64,000 nt of DNA from Actinomadura rudentiformis (GCF_008923185.1 NZ_WBMT01000022.1:1-64000); one strand, 5' to 3'; counted from the stretch's first letter, positions 1 through 8,418 are shown. Notes: generated by a model from the letters alone, not told the origin. Made by a program: numbers and translations.

Positions 1-189
1 CGGGCCGCCCGCGCGTGCGTCGCCGCCGCGCTGGAGGCGCTGCCCCGGCTGGGCGCGGCCGGGCTGGTCCCGCTGGTGGGCGCGTACGCCGACCGCTACG
101 TCGACCAGGGCCGCACCCCCGCCGACGATCACATGTCCCGAGCGGATGACATTTCCCGAGCCAAGGAGAACCTGACGTGGCCCCGATGA
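1..189 (+). CDS. egtA: Glutamate-cysteine ligase EgtA, C-terminal end (partial)
   Basis: Frame 1 is open from the window edge to a TGA at 187-189 and encodes the last 62 residues of a protein. The tail reads GAYADRYVDQGRTPADD, which resembles the C-terminus of actinobacterial EgtA. EgtA makes the gamma-glutamylcysteine used as sulfur donor by EgtB. The identification rests mainly on position: it lies directly upstream of egtB, egtC and egtD in the usual order, and its last 13 bases overlap the egtB start. The start and catalytic domain are outside the window. Confidence 0.75.
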   Translation, partial: RAARACVAAALEALPRLGAAGLVPLVGAYADRYVDQGRTPADDHMSRADDISRAKENLTWPR

Positions 190-1646
190 AGCCACTGGAC
201 ACCACGCCACCGGACACCACGCCACCGGACACCGTGCCACCGGACACCGTGCCACCGGACACCGTGCCACCGGACACCGTGCCACCGGACACCGTGCCAC
301 CGGACACCGTGCCACCGGACACCGTGCCACCGGACGCCATGGACGAGCACGCGCTCAAGGAGCTGATCGCCGACGAGCTGGGGCGGGTCCGGGACCGCAG
401 CCTGGGACTGACCACCGAGGTGCTGGACGAGGCCGAGCTGACCAGCCAGGTCTCGCCGCTGATGTCGCCGCTGGTGTGGGACTTGGCGCACGTCGGCAAC
501 TACGAGGAGCTGTGGTTGCTGCGCGAGGCCGCGGGCATCGAGCCGATGCGGCCCGAGATCGACACGCTGTACGACGCGTTCGAGCACCCGCGCGCGGAAC
601 GCCCTTCGCTCCCGCTGCTGCCGCCGGGCGAGGCGCGCGCGTACATCGAGACCGTGCGCGCCAAGGTGCTCGACTCCCTGTCGTCGGTGCGCTTCGACAC
701 CGACGCGCCGCTCACGTCGGGCGGTTTCGTGTACGGGATGGTCGTCCAGCACGAGCACATGCACGACGAGACCATGCTCGCCACCCATCAGCTCCGCAAG
801 GGCGCCCCGGCCCTGCTCGAACCACCCGGCGAGGCAGTGCGGACATCGCCCGCCGGGGGTGAGGTGCTGATCGAGGCAGGACCGTTCCAGATGGGCACCT
901 CCGGCGACCCCTGGGCCTACGACAACGAACGCCCTGGGCACATCGTCGATCTGCCGTCGTACTACATCGACGCCGAGCCGGTGACGAACGCCGCGTACCT
1001 CGCCTTCATGGAGGCGGGCGGCTACGACGACCCGCGCTGGTGGGACCCGAAGGGCTGGGAGTGGCGGACCGCCGGAGGCAAGCAGGCCCCCGCGTTCTGG
1101 ACCCGCGAGGGGACGGGATGGGTGCGGCGCCGCTTCGGCCGTACCGAGCCGGTGCCGCAGGCTGAGCCGGTTCAGCACGTGTCCTGGTACGAGGCGGACG
1201 CGTACGCCCGGTGGGCGGGCAAGCGCCTGCCGACCGAGGCCGAGTGGGAGAAGGCGGCGCGCTGGGATCCTGCCGCCGGCCGTTCCCGCCGCTACCCGTG
1301 GGGCGACGTGTACGAGGACGGCCGGGCCAACCTCGGGCAGCGCATGCTCAGGCCGTCGGAGGCCGGCTCGTACGAGAAGGGCGCCTCCGCGTACGGCGTC
1401 CGGCAGATGATCGGCGACGTGTGGGAGTGGACGTCCTCGGACTTCCACGGCTACCCGGGGTTCCGCTCGTTCCCGTACAAGGAGTACTCGGAGGTCTTCT
1501 TCGGCCCTGACTACAAGGTGCTGCGCGGCGGGTCGTGGGCGACCCATCCGCTGGCCGTCCGGGGCACGTTCCGCAACTGGGACTATCCGATCCGGCGGCA
1601 GATCTTCACGGGCTTCCGCTGTGCCCGGTCGGCGGGTGGGAGCTGA
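177..1646 (+). CDS. egtB: EgtB, hercynine oxygenase / sulfoxide synthase
   Basis: 489 aa. EgtB is an iron enzyme that joins gamma-glutamylcysteine to hercynine with O2 to give the ergothioneine sulfoxide intermediate. An N-terminal DinB-like domain (about residues 57-205) carries the metal motif HxxxHxE as HEHMHDE (His192, His196, Glu198), plus His105 in DLAHVGNYEE. A C-terminal formylglycine-generating-enzyme-like domain follows (about 220-487), with GPFQMGT, GDVWEWTSSD, LRGGSW and GFRCAR. The GTG start at 177 has AAGGAG at 163-168, 8 nt upstream. Residues 9-53 are nine TTPPD/TVPPD repeats absent from normal EgtB; family homology begins near ATG 339, which could be an alternative start. The stop overlaps the egtC start. 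Confidence 0.96.
   Translation: MAPMKPLDTTPPDTTPPDTVPPDTVPPDTVPPDTVPPDTVPPDTVPPDTVPPDAMDEHALKELIADELGRVRDRSLGLTTEVLDEAELTSQVSPLMSPLVWDLAHVGNYEELWLLREAAGIEPMRPEIDTLYDAFEHPRAERPSLPLLPPGEARAYIETVRAKVLDSLSSVRFDTDAPLTSGGFVYGMVVQHEHMHDETMLATHQLRKGAPALLEPPGEAVRTSPAGGEVLIEAGPFQMGTSGDPWAYDNERPGHIVDLPSYYIDAEPVTNAAYLAFMEAGGYDDPRWWDPKGWEWRTAGGKQAPAFWTREGTGWVRRRFGRTEPVPQAEPVQHVSWYEADAYARWAGKRLPTEAEWEKAARWDPAAGRSRRYPWGDVYEDGRANLGQRMLRPSEAGSYEKGASAYGVRQMIGDVWEWTSSDFHGYPGFRSFPYKEYSEVFFGPDYKVLRGGSWATHPLAVRGTFRNWDYPIRRQIFTGFRCARSAGGS
201..335 (+). repeat. 15-bp in-frame tandem repeat at the 5' end of egtB
   Basis: Nine head-to-tail copies of a 15-base unit encode TTPPD (two copies) and TVPPD (seven copies). 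The last seven units look identical, which suggests recent slippage expansion. Every TVPPD unit contains an in-frame GTG, so changes in copy number keep the frame but move the distance between the Shine-Dalgarno site and the conserved domain. Confidence 0.95.
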
Positions 1647-2383
1647 TGTGCCGTCACCTTGGTTACCTCGGACCGGCACGCACGCTGGCCTCGCTCCTCT
1701 ACGAGGGGGAGCACTCGATGGAGCGCCAGTCGTACGCGCCGCGCATGACCCAGGGCAACCTGCTCAACGCCGACGGCTACGGCATCGGCTGGTACGAGGG
1801 CGACGGCGGGGCCAGGAGATTCCGGAGGGCGCAGCCCATCTGGACGGACGTCTCGTTCCGCGAGGTCGCCGGGGTCGTCCGGGCGAGCTGCGCGATGGCC
1901 GCGCTCCGGTCGGCGACCACGGGGTTCCCGGTGGACGAGTCGTGCGCCCAGCCGTTCCGGGCCGGGGCACGGCTGTTCAGCCACAACGGCAAGGTCGAGG
2001 GATTCGCCGGAGTCGAGAGCAAGCTCCGGGAACTGGCGGGTGATCTCGCGGAGGTGCCCGACGCGCGGGCGCCGGTCGACTCGGCGCTGCTGTTCGCCTT
2101 CGCCGCCCGGCTGTGGCGCGAGGGCGCGTCCCTCGGCGACGGCATCGCCGACGTGGTCCGTTCGGTGTCCGGGCTGGCCCCGGGCCGCTACAACCTGCTC
2201 GCCTCCGACGGCACCGCGCTGGCGGCCACCACCTGGGGCGACTCGCTGTTCGTCAGGACGGCCGGAGAGGCGATCTGGCTCGCCTCCGAACCCGTCACCG
2301 AGGAGCCCGGCTGGGAGGCCGTGCCCGAACGTTCGCTCGTGACCGCCGACCTCGCGTCCGGCGTGCATGTCTACCCGCTCTGA
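1646..2383 (+). CDS. egtC: EgtC, gamma-glutamyl-hercynylcysteine sulfoxide amidohydrolase
   Basis: 245 aa class-II glutamine-amidotransferase-like (Ntn) hydrolase that removes glutamate from the EgtB product. The start ATG at 1646 overlaps the egtB TGA by one base. It places Cys2 (MCRHLGYLG) as the N-terminal nucleophile after Met removal. Typical family segments follow: NADGYGIGWY near residue 45, RSATTGFP, and FSHNGKVEGF. The tight coupling to egtB and the 9-base gap to egtD support one operon. No PLP-type EgtE lies downstream. Confidence 0.95.
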   Translation: MCRHLGYLGPARTLASLLYEGEHSMERQSYAPRMTQGNLLNADGYGIGWYEGDGGARRFRRAQPIWTDVSFREVAGVVRASCAMAALRSATTGFPVDESCAQPFRAGARLFSHNGKVEGFAGVESKLRELAGDLAEVPDARAPVDSALLFAFAARLWREGASLGDGIADVVRSVSGLAPGRYNLLASDGTALAATTWGDSLFVRTAGEAIWLASEPVTEEPGWEAVPERSLVTADLASGVHVYPL

Positions 2384-2392
2384 GAGGGATTC

Positions 2393-3343
2393 GTGGATCA
2401 GTATCTGACCGCTGACGACCTTGCCAAGACGCTTCGCCAGGACGTACGGGAAGGCCTCACCGGCACGCCGAAGACGCTGCCGCCCAAGTGGTTCTACGAC
2501 GAACGGGGCAGCGCGCTCTTCGAGGAGATCACCCGGCTCGGCGAGTACTACCCGACCAGGCGCGAGCGCGAGATCCTCATCACGCGGGCACCGGAGATCG
2601 CCGCAGTGACGGGCGCGGAGACGCTGCTGGAGCTGGGCGCGGGCTCTGGGGAGAAGACCCGGCTGCTCCTGGCCGCGCTGAGTCCCACGCTCCGCTCGTA
2701 CGTGCCGGTGGACGTGAGCGGGGACTTCCTGACCGAGGCCGCCGGGCAGATCGCCGCCGACCATCCGGGGCTGACCGTCCGGCCCGTCGTCGCCGACTAC
2801 GAGCAGCACCTGCATCTGCTGCCCGGAGGAGACCGGCGGCTGATCGCGTTCCTGGGCGGCACGATCGGCAACATGGCGCCGGCGACCCGGATCGGGTTCC
2901 TCGGCGGCGTGCGCGCCACGATGGGGCCGGACGACGCGCTGCTGCTCGGCGCCGACCTGGTCAAGGACGAGGAACGGCTCGTCCGCGCCTACGACGACGC
3001 GGCGGGGGTCACCGCCGAGTTCAACCGCAACGTGCTGCGCGTGATCAACCGTGAGCTCGACGCCGACTTCGTGCCGGAGTCCTTCGAGCACGTCGCGCTC
3101 TGGAACGCCGGCGACGAGTGGATCGAGATGCGGCTCCGCGCCACGCGAGACCAGACCGTCCGGGTGGGCGGGCTCGACCTGGAGGTCGCGTTCGCCGCCG
3201 GGGAGGAGATGCGGACGGAGATCTCCGCGAAGTTCCGTCCCGAACGCCTGGAGGCCGAGCTGGACGCGGCCGGGCTCAAGCTCGCCGAGCTGTGGACCGA
3301 CGACGCCGGGGACTTCTCGCTCTCCCTCGCCCGTCCCGCCTAG
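2393..3343 (+). CDS. egtD: EgtD, L-histidine N-alpha-methyltransferase
   Basis: 316 aa SAM-dependent enzyme that trimethylates histidine to hercynine, the first step of ergothioneine synthesis. The N-terminus LPPKWFYDERGSALFEEIT and the SAM motifs LLELGAGSGEKT, YVPVDVSGDFL and FLGGTIGNM are characteristic. Length matches the family (about 320 aa). The GTG start at 2393 follows GAGGGA. Last gene of the egt operon. A convergent hydrolase gene begins to be read 14 bases after its stop. Confidence 0.96.
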   Translation: MDQYLTADDLAKTLRQDVREGLTGTPKTLPPKWFYDERGSALFEEITRLGEYYPTRREREILITRAPEIAAVTGAETLLELGAGSGEKTRLLLAALSPTLRSYVPVDVSGDFLTEAAGQIAADHPGLTVRPVVADYEQHLHLLPGGDRRLIAFLGGTIGNMAPATRIGFLGGVRATMGPDDALLLGADLVKDEERLVRAYDDAAGVTAEFNRNVLRVINRELDADFVPESFEHVALWNAGDEWIEMRLRATRDQTVRVGGLDLEVAFAAGEEMRTEISAKFRPERLEAELDAAGLKLAELWTDDAGDFSLSLARPA

Positions 3344-3356
3344 GGCGCCTTGCGAG

Positions 3357-4190
3357 TCAGCCCTTACGCACGGGGTGCTCCAGGCCGAGGCGCTTGATGT
3401 CGGCCACCAGCCGGGTGGCCAGGTAACGATGGCCCTCGATGGTCGGATGCACCCCGTCCGGGCGGATGTAGCCCGGCGCGTTGCCCGTGCCGGTGGCGCG
3501 GTTGCCGGTGATCCAGCGTTCGGCGATCGGGTCGATGAACGGGATCTTCAGCTCCTGGGCCACGCCGCGCAGGACGTCGCGGATGGCGAGGGTGGTCGGC
3601 AGGGGCGTGTCGTTCCCCCAGATGGGGCCGATCAGCACGATCGGCGTGCCCGGCCAGCGCTGCTTGGCCCGGGTGAGCAGCTCCCGGGCGGCCTGGCCGG
3701 TCTGCACGGCGGGGTACTTGCGGTCGTTGTGGCCGCCGGAGACGATCAGCAGATCGGGGGCCGGGCGCCAGCCGAGCTGGCTCTCGAACAGGCCCATGAA
3801 CGTCTGGCCCGCGGTCCTGGCCCCGCCCTGGGTGGTGCTGCGGCGGCGCGTGCCGGTGGCGACGAAGCCGGTGCCGGCCTTGCCCGCCGCGACGACCTGC
3901 CAGCCCAGCAGCCGTGCCGCCGCCGGGGCATAGGTGGTCTCCGGCTGGCTGCCGCGTTCGCCGACCGTGTAGCTGTCGCCGAGGATCATCACGACCGGGG
4001 CGGCCGCGGCGGCGGGCGCGCCCGCGCCGGCCCCGTCCCGCGCCTGCCCGTTGCGTGCCTGGCCCTTCTGCGCCTGGGACGCCTCCCGCCTGACGGCGTC
4101 GCCGCCGAACTCGCCGCACGCGGTCGCCGGGAGGAGACCGAGGCACAGCGACAGGATCGCCGCGCCGCGGCGGGCGCGGCGAGATGACAT
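3357..4190 (-). CDS. SGNH/GDSL hydrolase, predicted lipoprotein
   Basis: 277 aa secreted esterase/lipase-type hydrolase. From ATG at 4190 the protein starts with Arg residues, a hydrophobic stretch and LPATACGEFGG, a lipobox-like cysteine, so surface anchoring is likely. SGNH blocks are clear: block I MILGDSYTVGERG (Ser), block III SGGHNDRK (Asn), and the C-terminal DGVHPTIEGH with the Asp-x-x-His pair. The frame remains open further upstream, but the extension has no signal sequence and is not used here. Convergent with egtD. Substrate unknown; cell-wall glycan deacetylation is one possibility. Confidence 0.85.
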   Translation of the reverse strand: MSSRRARRGAAILSLCLGLLPATACGEFGGDAVRREASQAQKGQARNGQARDGAGAGAPAAAAAPVVMILGDSYTVGERGSQPETTYAPAAARLLGWQVVAAGKAGTGFVATGTRRRSTTQGGARTAGQTFMGLFESQLGWRPAPDLLIVSGGHNDRKYPAVQTGQAARELLTRAKQRWPGTPIVLIGPIWGNDTPLPTTLAIRDVLRGVAQELKIPFIDPIAERWITGNRATGTGNAPGYIRPDGVHPTIEGHRYLATRLVADIKRLGLEHPVRKG

Positions 4191-4438
4191 GGAAGGACCA
4201 CCAAATGATTCCGGGAAGGCGTCGCCGCATCTTACCGAGGAGCCGCATAACGCGGGCCTAACGTTGCGAGCGCGGACCCAGGAAACCTTGCCGGTGGCGT
4301 CGTCGTCAAAGAACGTTCGCCTGCCGCGTTCACCGACTCGTAAGCGGCCATACCCGGACTTTCCGGTGGTGGTGGCCTGGTCCGGTCGCGGATGACCGGC
4401 GTACTGCCTGGTCCCCGTCATAGGCTGGATCGAGGCCC

Positions 4439-5152
4439 ATGATGAACCACCCACCGGAGGCCGCCATAGCGGATGTGATGCTGCCCGGGTCCCGTTCGGC
4501 CCGTGAACCCGACCGGGGCATCAAGCGAGGCCGTCATGGCCTGGCGCCGGAGACGGTGGCGGAGAACCAGCGCGACCGGCTGGTCGACGCCTTCGTGGAG
4601 GTCGTGGCGGAGCACGGCTACCCCCAGGCCACCATCAGCCGGATCACCCACGCGGCCGGGGTGACCAAGAAGGCGTTCTACGACCATTTCGCGGACCGGG
4701 AGGAGTGCTTCCGCACCGCCTACGAACAGGGCACCGACCTGATCGTGGCCCGGGTGGAGGAGGCCCGGAAGGGGGCCGCGTCGTGGACCGAGGGCGTGCT
4801 GGCGGCGATGCGGACGTTGCTGGAGATGCTGGCCGGGCAGCCGCGGTTCGCACGGGTGTCGGTGGTCGAGATCAACTCGGCGCCGCCCGGGGTGCGGCGC
4901 GGGCGCACGCGCTCCCTGGAGGGCTTCCGCGCCCTGCTGACCGCTCCCGAGCCTGGCGTGGCGGGGGTCCCTGACGCGGTGGCGGACGCGGTCGTCGGCG
5001 GGGTCTACAGCGCCATCTACCTGAAGGTCGACGCGGGCCGGGCGGCGGAGCTGCCGGAGCTGGTCTCCTCCCTCACCTATTTCGTGCTGCTTCCCCTGCT
5101 GGGGAAGGAAGGGGCCGCTCGGGAGCTGGCGCGGATGGGCCGAGCTCCCTGA
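4439..5152 (+). CDS. TetR/AcrR-family regulator (first of a convergent pair)
   Basis: 237 aa. A TetR N-terminal HTH lies at about residues 40-85 (ATISRITHAAGVTKKAFYDHFADREECF). The ligand-binding C-terminal half is unclassified. ATG codons at 4439 and 4442 are both possible; GAGG at 4432-4435 spaces better to the second. It is divergent from the SGNH hydrolase gene, which is the most likely target. Its last 80 bases overlap the 3' end of a convergent TetR gene whose protein is similar throughout (FVEVVAEHG/FVEVAAEQG; SVVEINSAPPGVRRGR/SVVEATSAGPRVRRAR). Confidence 0.88.
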   Translation: MMNHPPEAAIADVMLPGSRSAREPDRGIKRGRHGLAPETVAENQRDRLVDAFVEVVAEHGYPQATISRITHAAGVTKKAFYDHFADREECFRTAYEQGTDLIVARVEEARKGAASWTEGVLAAMRTLLEMLAGQPRFARVSVVEINSAPPGVRRGRTRSLEGFRALLTAPEPGVAGVPDAVADAVVGGVYSAIYLKVDAGRAAELPELVSSLTYFVLLPLLGKEGAARELARMGRAP

Positions 5153-5714
5153 GGGCCTCCCCGTGGTCGGTGTAGGGGAGCAGCGTGAAGTAGGTCATCG
5201 CCGGGAGCAGTTCGGGCAGCTCCGTGGTCCGGCCGGCTTCCACGTAGTCGTAGATCGTTCCGTAGACCCCGCCGATGATCGCGTCGCGGACCGCGTCCGG
5301 GATGCGCGGATGCCCCGGGCAGGCCAGGAACGCCCGGTAACCCGACATCACCCGGAGCCGGGCACGCCGGACCCGGGGGCCGGCCGAGGTGGCCTCGACC
5401 ACGGACATCCGCGTGAACGCAGGGGCGTCCGCCATGACCTCGAACATGACCCGCAGGCCGGCCCGGATCCCGTCGGGCCAGGACGGCTCCGCCTGGTAGG
5501 CGCGGCTGACGCGGGTGTGGAGGACGCCGCAGCCGTGCTCGTACGCCGCGAGGAAGCAGTCCTCCACGTCGGTGAAGCAAGCGTGGAAGTCCTCCTCGGG
5601 GAGCCGCGCCTCGGCCGCCACGGCGGCGGCGGTGGTCCGGGCGAAACCCTGCTCGGCGGCCACCTCCACGAAGGCGTTGATGAGGCGAACGCGCCGGTCC
5701 GGCTCTTCCGGCAT
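5073..5714 (-). CDS. TetR/AcrR-family regulator (second of a convergent pair)
   Basis: 213 aa. TetR HTH near residues 10-55 (RTTAAAVAAEARLPEEDFHACFTDVEDCF), with the same overall layout as the neighbouring convergent TetR protein. The pair therefore looks like an inverted duplication. Its recognition helix differs clearly from the paralogue (LPEEDFHACF versus VTKKAFYDHF), so the operators should differ. It lies 82 bases downstream of the cysteine-dioxygenase-like gene on the same strand and may be co-transcribed with it. A start at 5714 keeps the full HTH. Confidence 0.87.
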   Translation of the reverse strand: MPEEPDRRVRLINAFVEVAAEQGFARTTAAAVAAEARLPEEDFHACFTDVEDCFLAAYEHGCGVLHTRVSRAYQAEPSWPDGIRAGLRVMFEVMADAPAFTRMSVVEATSAGPRVRRARLRVMSGYRAFLACPGHPRIPDAVRDAIIGGVYGTIYDYVEAGRTTELPELLPAMTYFTLLPYTDHGEALRELGPSAPAPERPLPSPAGEAARNR

Positions 5715-5796
5715 CCGGGCCTCCCGTCTGGCCGACCCCCAGTCCGATCATCCCGCCTACTCAAGCTAGCGGTCGGTGCTCGGTTGTGGCCAGGCG

Positions 5797-6360
5797 CTAG
5801 GCGGGCTCCGGTTCCGCCAGGGGACGCAGTTCGTCGGCGTAGCTGACCGACACGCGGCGCATCACGCCGTCGTCGTCGATCGAGTACTGCCCGAGCCGCC
5901 AGAGCGGCGGCGAGTAGGCGTGGATCGAGACGCTCGCCGCGTCCAGGCCGACGAGCCGGTGGATGTGGTCGGCGCTGAACGAGAAGGACGTCCCTGCGGG
6001 GATGACCGTCTTGACGTGGGCGCCGCCGATCCGCGGGTTGCACTCCTCAAGCGCGCCCGCGACGACCCGTACGGCTCCCGAGGAGATGTCGTGGTCGTGC
6101 CAGCCGGTGTCGTTCTCCGGCGTCCAGCAGAGCAACCACACGTCCACGTACTCGTCGCGGTGCAGTGAGGCGTAGTGCCGCTGCCCGTCGGAGAAGGCGA
6201 CGTGCTGCCGCCAGAGTTCGGGTTGTTCGGCAAGCCTGTCGACGAGGGCGCGCAGCTCGCGGCGGTCGAGCGGGCGGTCGGGCAGATCGTCGATGCCCGA
6301 GCCGGAATCGTCGAGACGCGGGGCGGTGCCCTGGACGCAGGTCGTGACCTCAGGCGGCAT
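5797..6360 (-). CDS. Cysteine dioxygenase-family cupin
   Basis: 187 aa thiol dioxygenase. Predicted Fe ligands are His88 and His90 (TGWHDHDISSG) plus His132 or His134 (DHIHRLVG). The SxHxY triad of cysteine dioxygenases is present as Ser145, His147 and Tyr149 (SIHAYSPPL). The expected reaction is thiol plus O2 to sulfinic acid. Cysteine is the usual substrate, but 3-mercaptopropionate-type or other thiols are known for relatives. The start overlaps the end of the upstream amidohydrolase gene by 11 bases, so the two are coupled. The LacI protein encoded divergently is the likely regulator. Confidence 0.87.
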   Translation of the reverse strand: MPPEVTTCVQGTAPRLDDSGSGIDDLPDRPLDRRELRALVDRLAEQPELWRQHVAFSDGQRHYASLHRDEYVDVWLLCWTPENDTGWHDHDISSGAVRVVAGALEECNPRIGGAHVKTVIPAGTSFSFSADHIHRLVGLDAASVSIHAYSPPLWRLGQYSIDDDGVMRRVSVSYADELRPLAEPEPA

Positions 6361-7270
6361 TGGTCGGCTCCTTTCCTGTGAGCAGACGGTGTGGGTTGGT
6401 CACGCGGAACGCGTGGTGTGCGGCCTCGCCGAGCGCGAGGTCGGTGGGACCGGCGTACGGCCGGTCGGTGCCATGGACGATCACGTCGATGCCGAGCGCG
6501 CGGACGGCGGCGTCGACGGCGCGCGGCCCGTATGACGAGGTCTCGACGAACGCGCCGGGGTCGACCTCGCCACGGCCGCCGCCCCGGGCCGCCAGGCGCT
6601 CGCCATGCAGGGGCGCGAGCCCGGCGAGCAGCGCGAAGCACACGCGCAGGCGTGGATGGCGCGGCCGGCCGAACGCGCGGAACGCGAACCAGGCGGCGTG
6701 CATCTGCTGGACGTACGGCACCAGGGCCGGCCACCATGCCGGGCCGCCGCCTCCAGACGGAACATCGAGGCCGGATGCGGGGCCGGGGTGGACGAAGAGG
6801 GGCAGACCGCGCTCGTCGAGGAGGTCGAGCAGCGGGCCGCAACGTTCGTATCCGGCGGCGTCGGCCAGCGCGGCGGCGGGCAACTGGAGCCCGGCGAACC
6901 CCTCGTCGAGGACCTCGGCGAGGTGCCCGGCGTCGATGTCCCGTACGGAGGCGGCGGCCCAGGACCCGAACGGGTCGGGCAGCGTCAGGGCCCCGGCGTG
7001 GTAGGCGTCCAGCAGCGGCCGGGCCTCGGCGGCGGGGAGCCATTCGATGCCGAGCGGCGACGAGAGCGAGACCAGCGCGAGGTCGAGCCCGTCGGCCTCG
7101 GCCTGCCCGGCCCGGACGGCGACGTCATGGTCCAGCGGATCGACCTCGTAGGGCGGCTCTCCCGCCAGGTGCAGCGTCCACCCGTCGAGGTACGGAGGCG
7201 TGCGGCGATCGCGGAGGGCCTCGACGAAGGGGGCGCTCCACAGATGCTGGTGCACGTCGACGTGTCGCAT
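6350..7270 (-). CDS. Amidohydrolase-2 family metal-dependent hydrolase
   Basis: 306 aa TIM-barrel hydrolase or decarboxylase of the amidohydrolase-2 type. Metal-binding elements: N-terminal DVHQHLW (His7, His9), LFVHPGP near the middle, and HGTDRPYAG with the late Asp. Substrate cannot be read from sequence. First gene of a two-gene unit with the cysteine-dioxygenase-like cupin, so it may act on the same sulfur compound or its product. Three LacI-type operator-like sites lie just upstream (7289-7327), between it and the lacI-family gene. Confidence 0.82.
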   Translation of the reverse strand: MRHVDVHQHLWSAPFVEALRDRRTPPYLDGWTLHLAGEPPYEVDPLDHDVAVRAGQAEADGLDLALVSLSSPLGIEWLPAAEARPLLDAYHAGALTLPDPFGSWAAASVRDIDAGHLAEVLDEGFAGLQLPAAALADAAGYERCGPLLDLLDERGLPLFVHPGPASGLDVPSGGGGPAWWPALVPYVQQMHAAWFAFRAFGRPRHPRLRVCFALLAGLAPLHGERLAARGGGRGEVDPGAFVETSSYGPRAVDAAVRALGIDVIVHGTDRPYAGPTDLALGEAAHHAFRVTNPHRLLTGKEPTNAA

Positions 7271-7288
7271 ATTTCCTGGAAGTGGGTA

Positions 7289-7327
7289 CTGAACCGCATC
7301 AGTTAACCGTTTCAGTGAACCGGTTCA
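7289..7327. promoter_or_regulatory. Cluster of three LacI-type operator-like palindromes
   Basis: In the divergent gap between the amidohydrolase and the LacI gene, three dyads with a central CG lie almost end to end. 7289-7302 reads ctgaaccgcatcag. 7300-7315 reads cagttaaccgtttcag. 7316-7327 reads tgaaccggttca and is a perfect 12-bp palindrome. The CG-centred dyad is the hallmark of LacI/GalR operators. They overlap the expected promoter of the amidohydrolase gene, so repression with autoregulation is likely. Confidence 0.7.
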
Positions 7328-7388
7328 GCCGTCGCCGCGTCAAGTCGGATACCGTGGAATCGTCGGCCCGACCCCCTAGGGTTGTGGG

Positions 7389-8384
7389 GTGCCGAACAGG
7401 CGCAAGCGCGCGACGATCAGGGAAGTGGCGCAGGCGACGGGGCTGTCGCCTGCGGCCGTGTCATACGCGCTGCGCGGCATCCAGACCTCCGAGGAGACCC
7501 AGGAACGGGTCCGCGCGGCGGCCGAGGAGCTCGGCTACGAGGCACACCCGATCGCCCGGGCCCTCGCCAGCGGGCGCACCGGCATGGTGGGCCTGCTCTG
7601 CGGCTCGCTGGGCGACTACTGGCAGCAGTCGCTGGCCGTGGGCATCGGCCGCGAGCTCCTCGCCCGCGACCGCTACGCGCTGATCGTCGACGCGGGCAAC
7701 GACCCCGGCCGCGAGCTGGCCCTGGCCCGCCAGCTGCGCGACCAGCGGGTGGACGGGCTGATCGTGCAGCCGCTCGACCCGTCCGCCGAGCTCTGGGCCG
7801 AGCTGGCCGAGTCGACCCCGGTCGTGTCGATCGGCGACGCGCTCCGCGGCGACCACTCCCAGGGCGAGGTCGTCTTCGACAACCGGCGGGGTGTCACGCT
7901 CGCCCTGGAGCACCTCCACTCACTCGGCCACCGCCGCGTCGCCGTGTTCAGCCCCACCCTCGCCGGCACCCCCGACCGCCCCGCCGACGTGCACGTGAAC
8001 GCCGAGGCCGAACGGCTGGGCCTGGAGGTCGACCTCATCGTCGCCCCGCAGAGCCTGCCGGAGGCGACCGAGGTGGCGACCCGGGTGCTGGCCGACCGCG
8101 ACCGGCCCTCCGCGGTCTTCTGCTTCTCCGACTCGATCGCCTACGGGGTCTACGCGGCGACCCGCGAGCTCGGTCTGGCCGTTCCCGGCGACGTGGCGGT
8201 CTGCGGTTACGACAACCATCCGATGTCGGCCCTGCTCACACCGCCGCTCACCACCGTCGACTGGGACATCGACGGCATCGTGGCCGCCGCCGTCCGGCTG
8301 GTCGTCGAGGTCATCGACGGCACCCCGCGCCGCCGCCGGGTCGTCCGCGAGCCCAACCTCCGCGTCCGCGCCTCCACCGGCTGA
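7389..8384 (+). CDS. LacI/GalR-family transcriptional regulator
   Basis: 331 aa. N-terminal LacI HTH (ATIREVAQATGLSPAAVSYALRG, residues about 7-30) and hinge helix (ELGYEAHPIARALASGRT) are followed by a periplasmic-binding-like effector domain (about 60-325) with VFCFSDSIAYGVYAATRELG and CGYDNHPMSALLTPPLTTV. The GTG start at 7389 gives a standard length. Divergent from the amidohydrolase and cupin genes across a gap with three palindromes. The effector is unknown; the family is sugar-biased but includes purine and other ligands. Confidence 0.9.
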   Translation: MPNRRKRATIREVAQATGLSPAAVSYALRGIQTSEETQERVRAAAEELGYEAHPIARALASGRTGMVGLLCGSLGDYWQQSLAVGIGRELLARDRYALIVDAGNDPGRELALARQLRDQRVDGLIVQPLDPSAELWAELAESTPVVSIGDALRGDHSQGEVVFDNRRGVTLALEHLHSLGHRRVAVFSPTLAGTPDRPADVHVNAEAERLGLEVDLIVAPQSLPEATEVATRVLADRDRPSAVFCFSDSIAYGVYAATRELGLAVPGDVAVCGYDNHPMSALLTPPLTTVDWDIDGIVAAAVRLVVEVIDGTPRRRRVVREPNLRVRASTG

Positions 8385-8418
8385 TCACCGCGCCGGGGCC
8401 TAGGCGCTGGACGAGGGC

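Noticed and set aside
201..335. CRISPR-like array
   Set aside because: The units are contiguous 15-mers without spacers and are in frame with egtB, so this is a coding minisatellite.
129..1679. Long minus-strand frame with a WHGVR repeat opposite egtB
   Set aside because: It is the antisense of the 15-bp egtB repeat and of the coding strand. The Arg/Val/Gly-rich composition without domains is typical of shadow frames in high-GC DNA.
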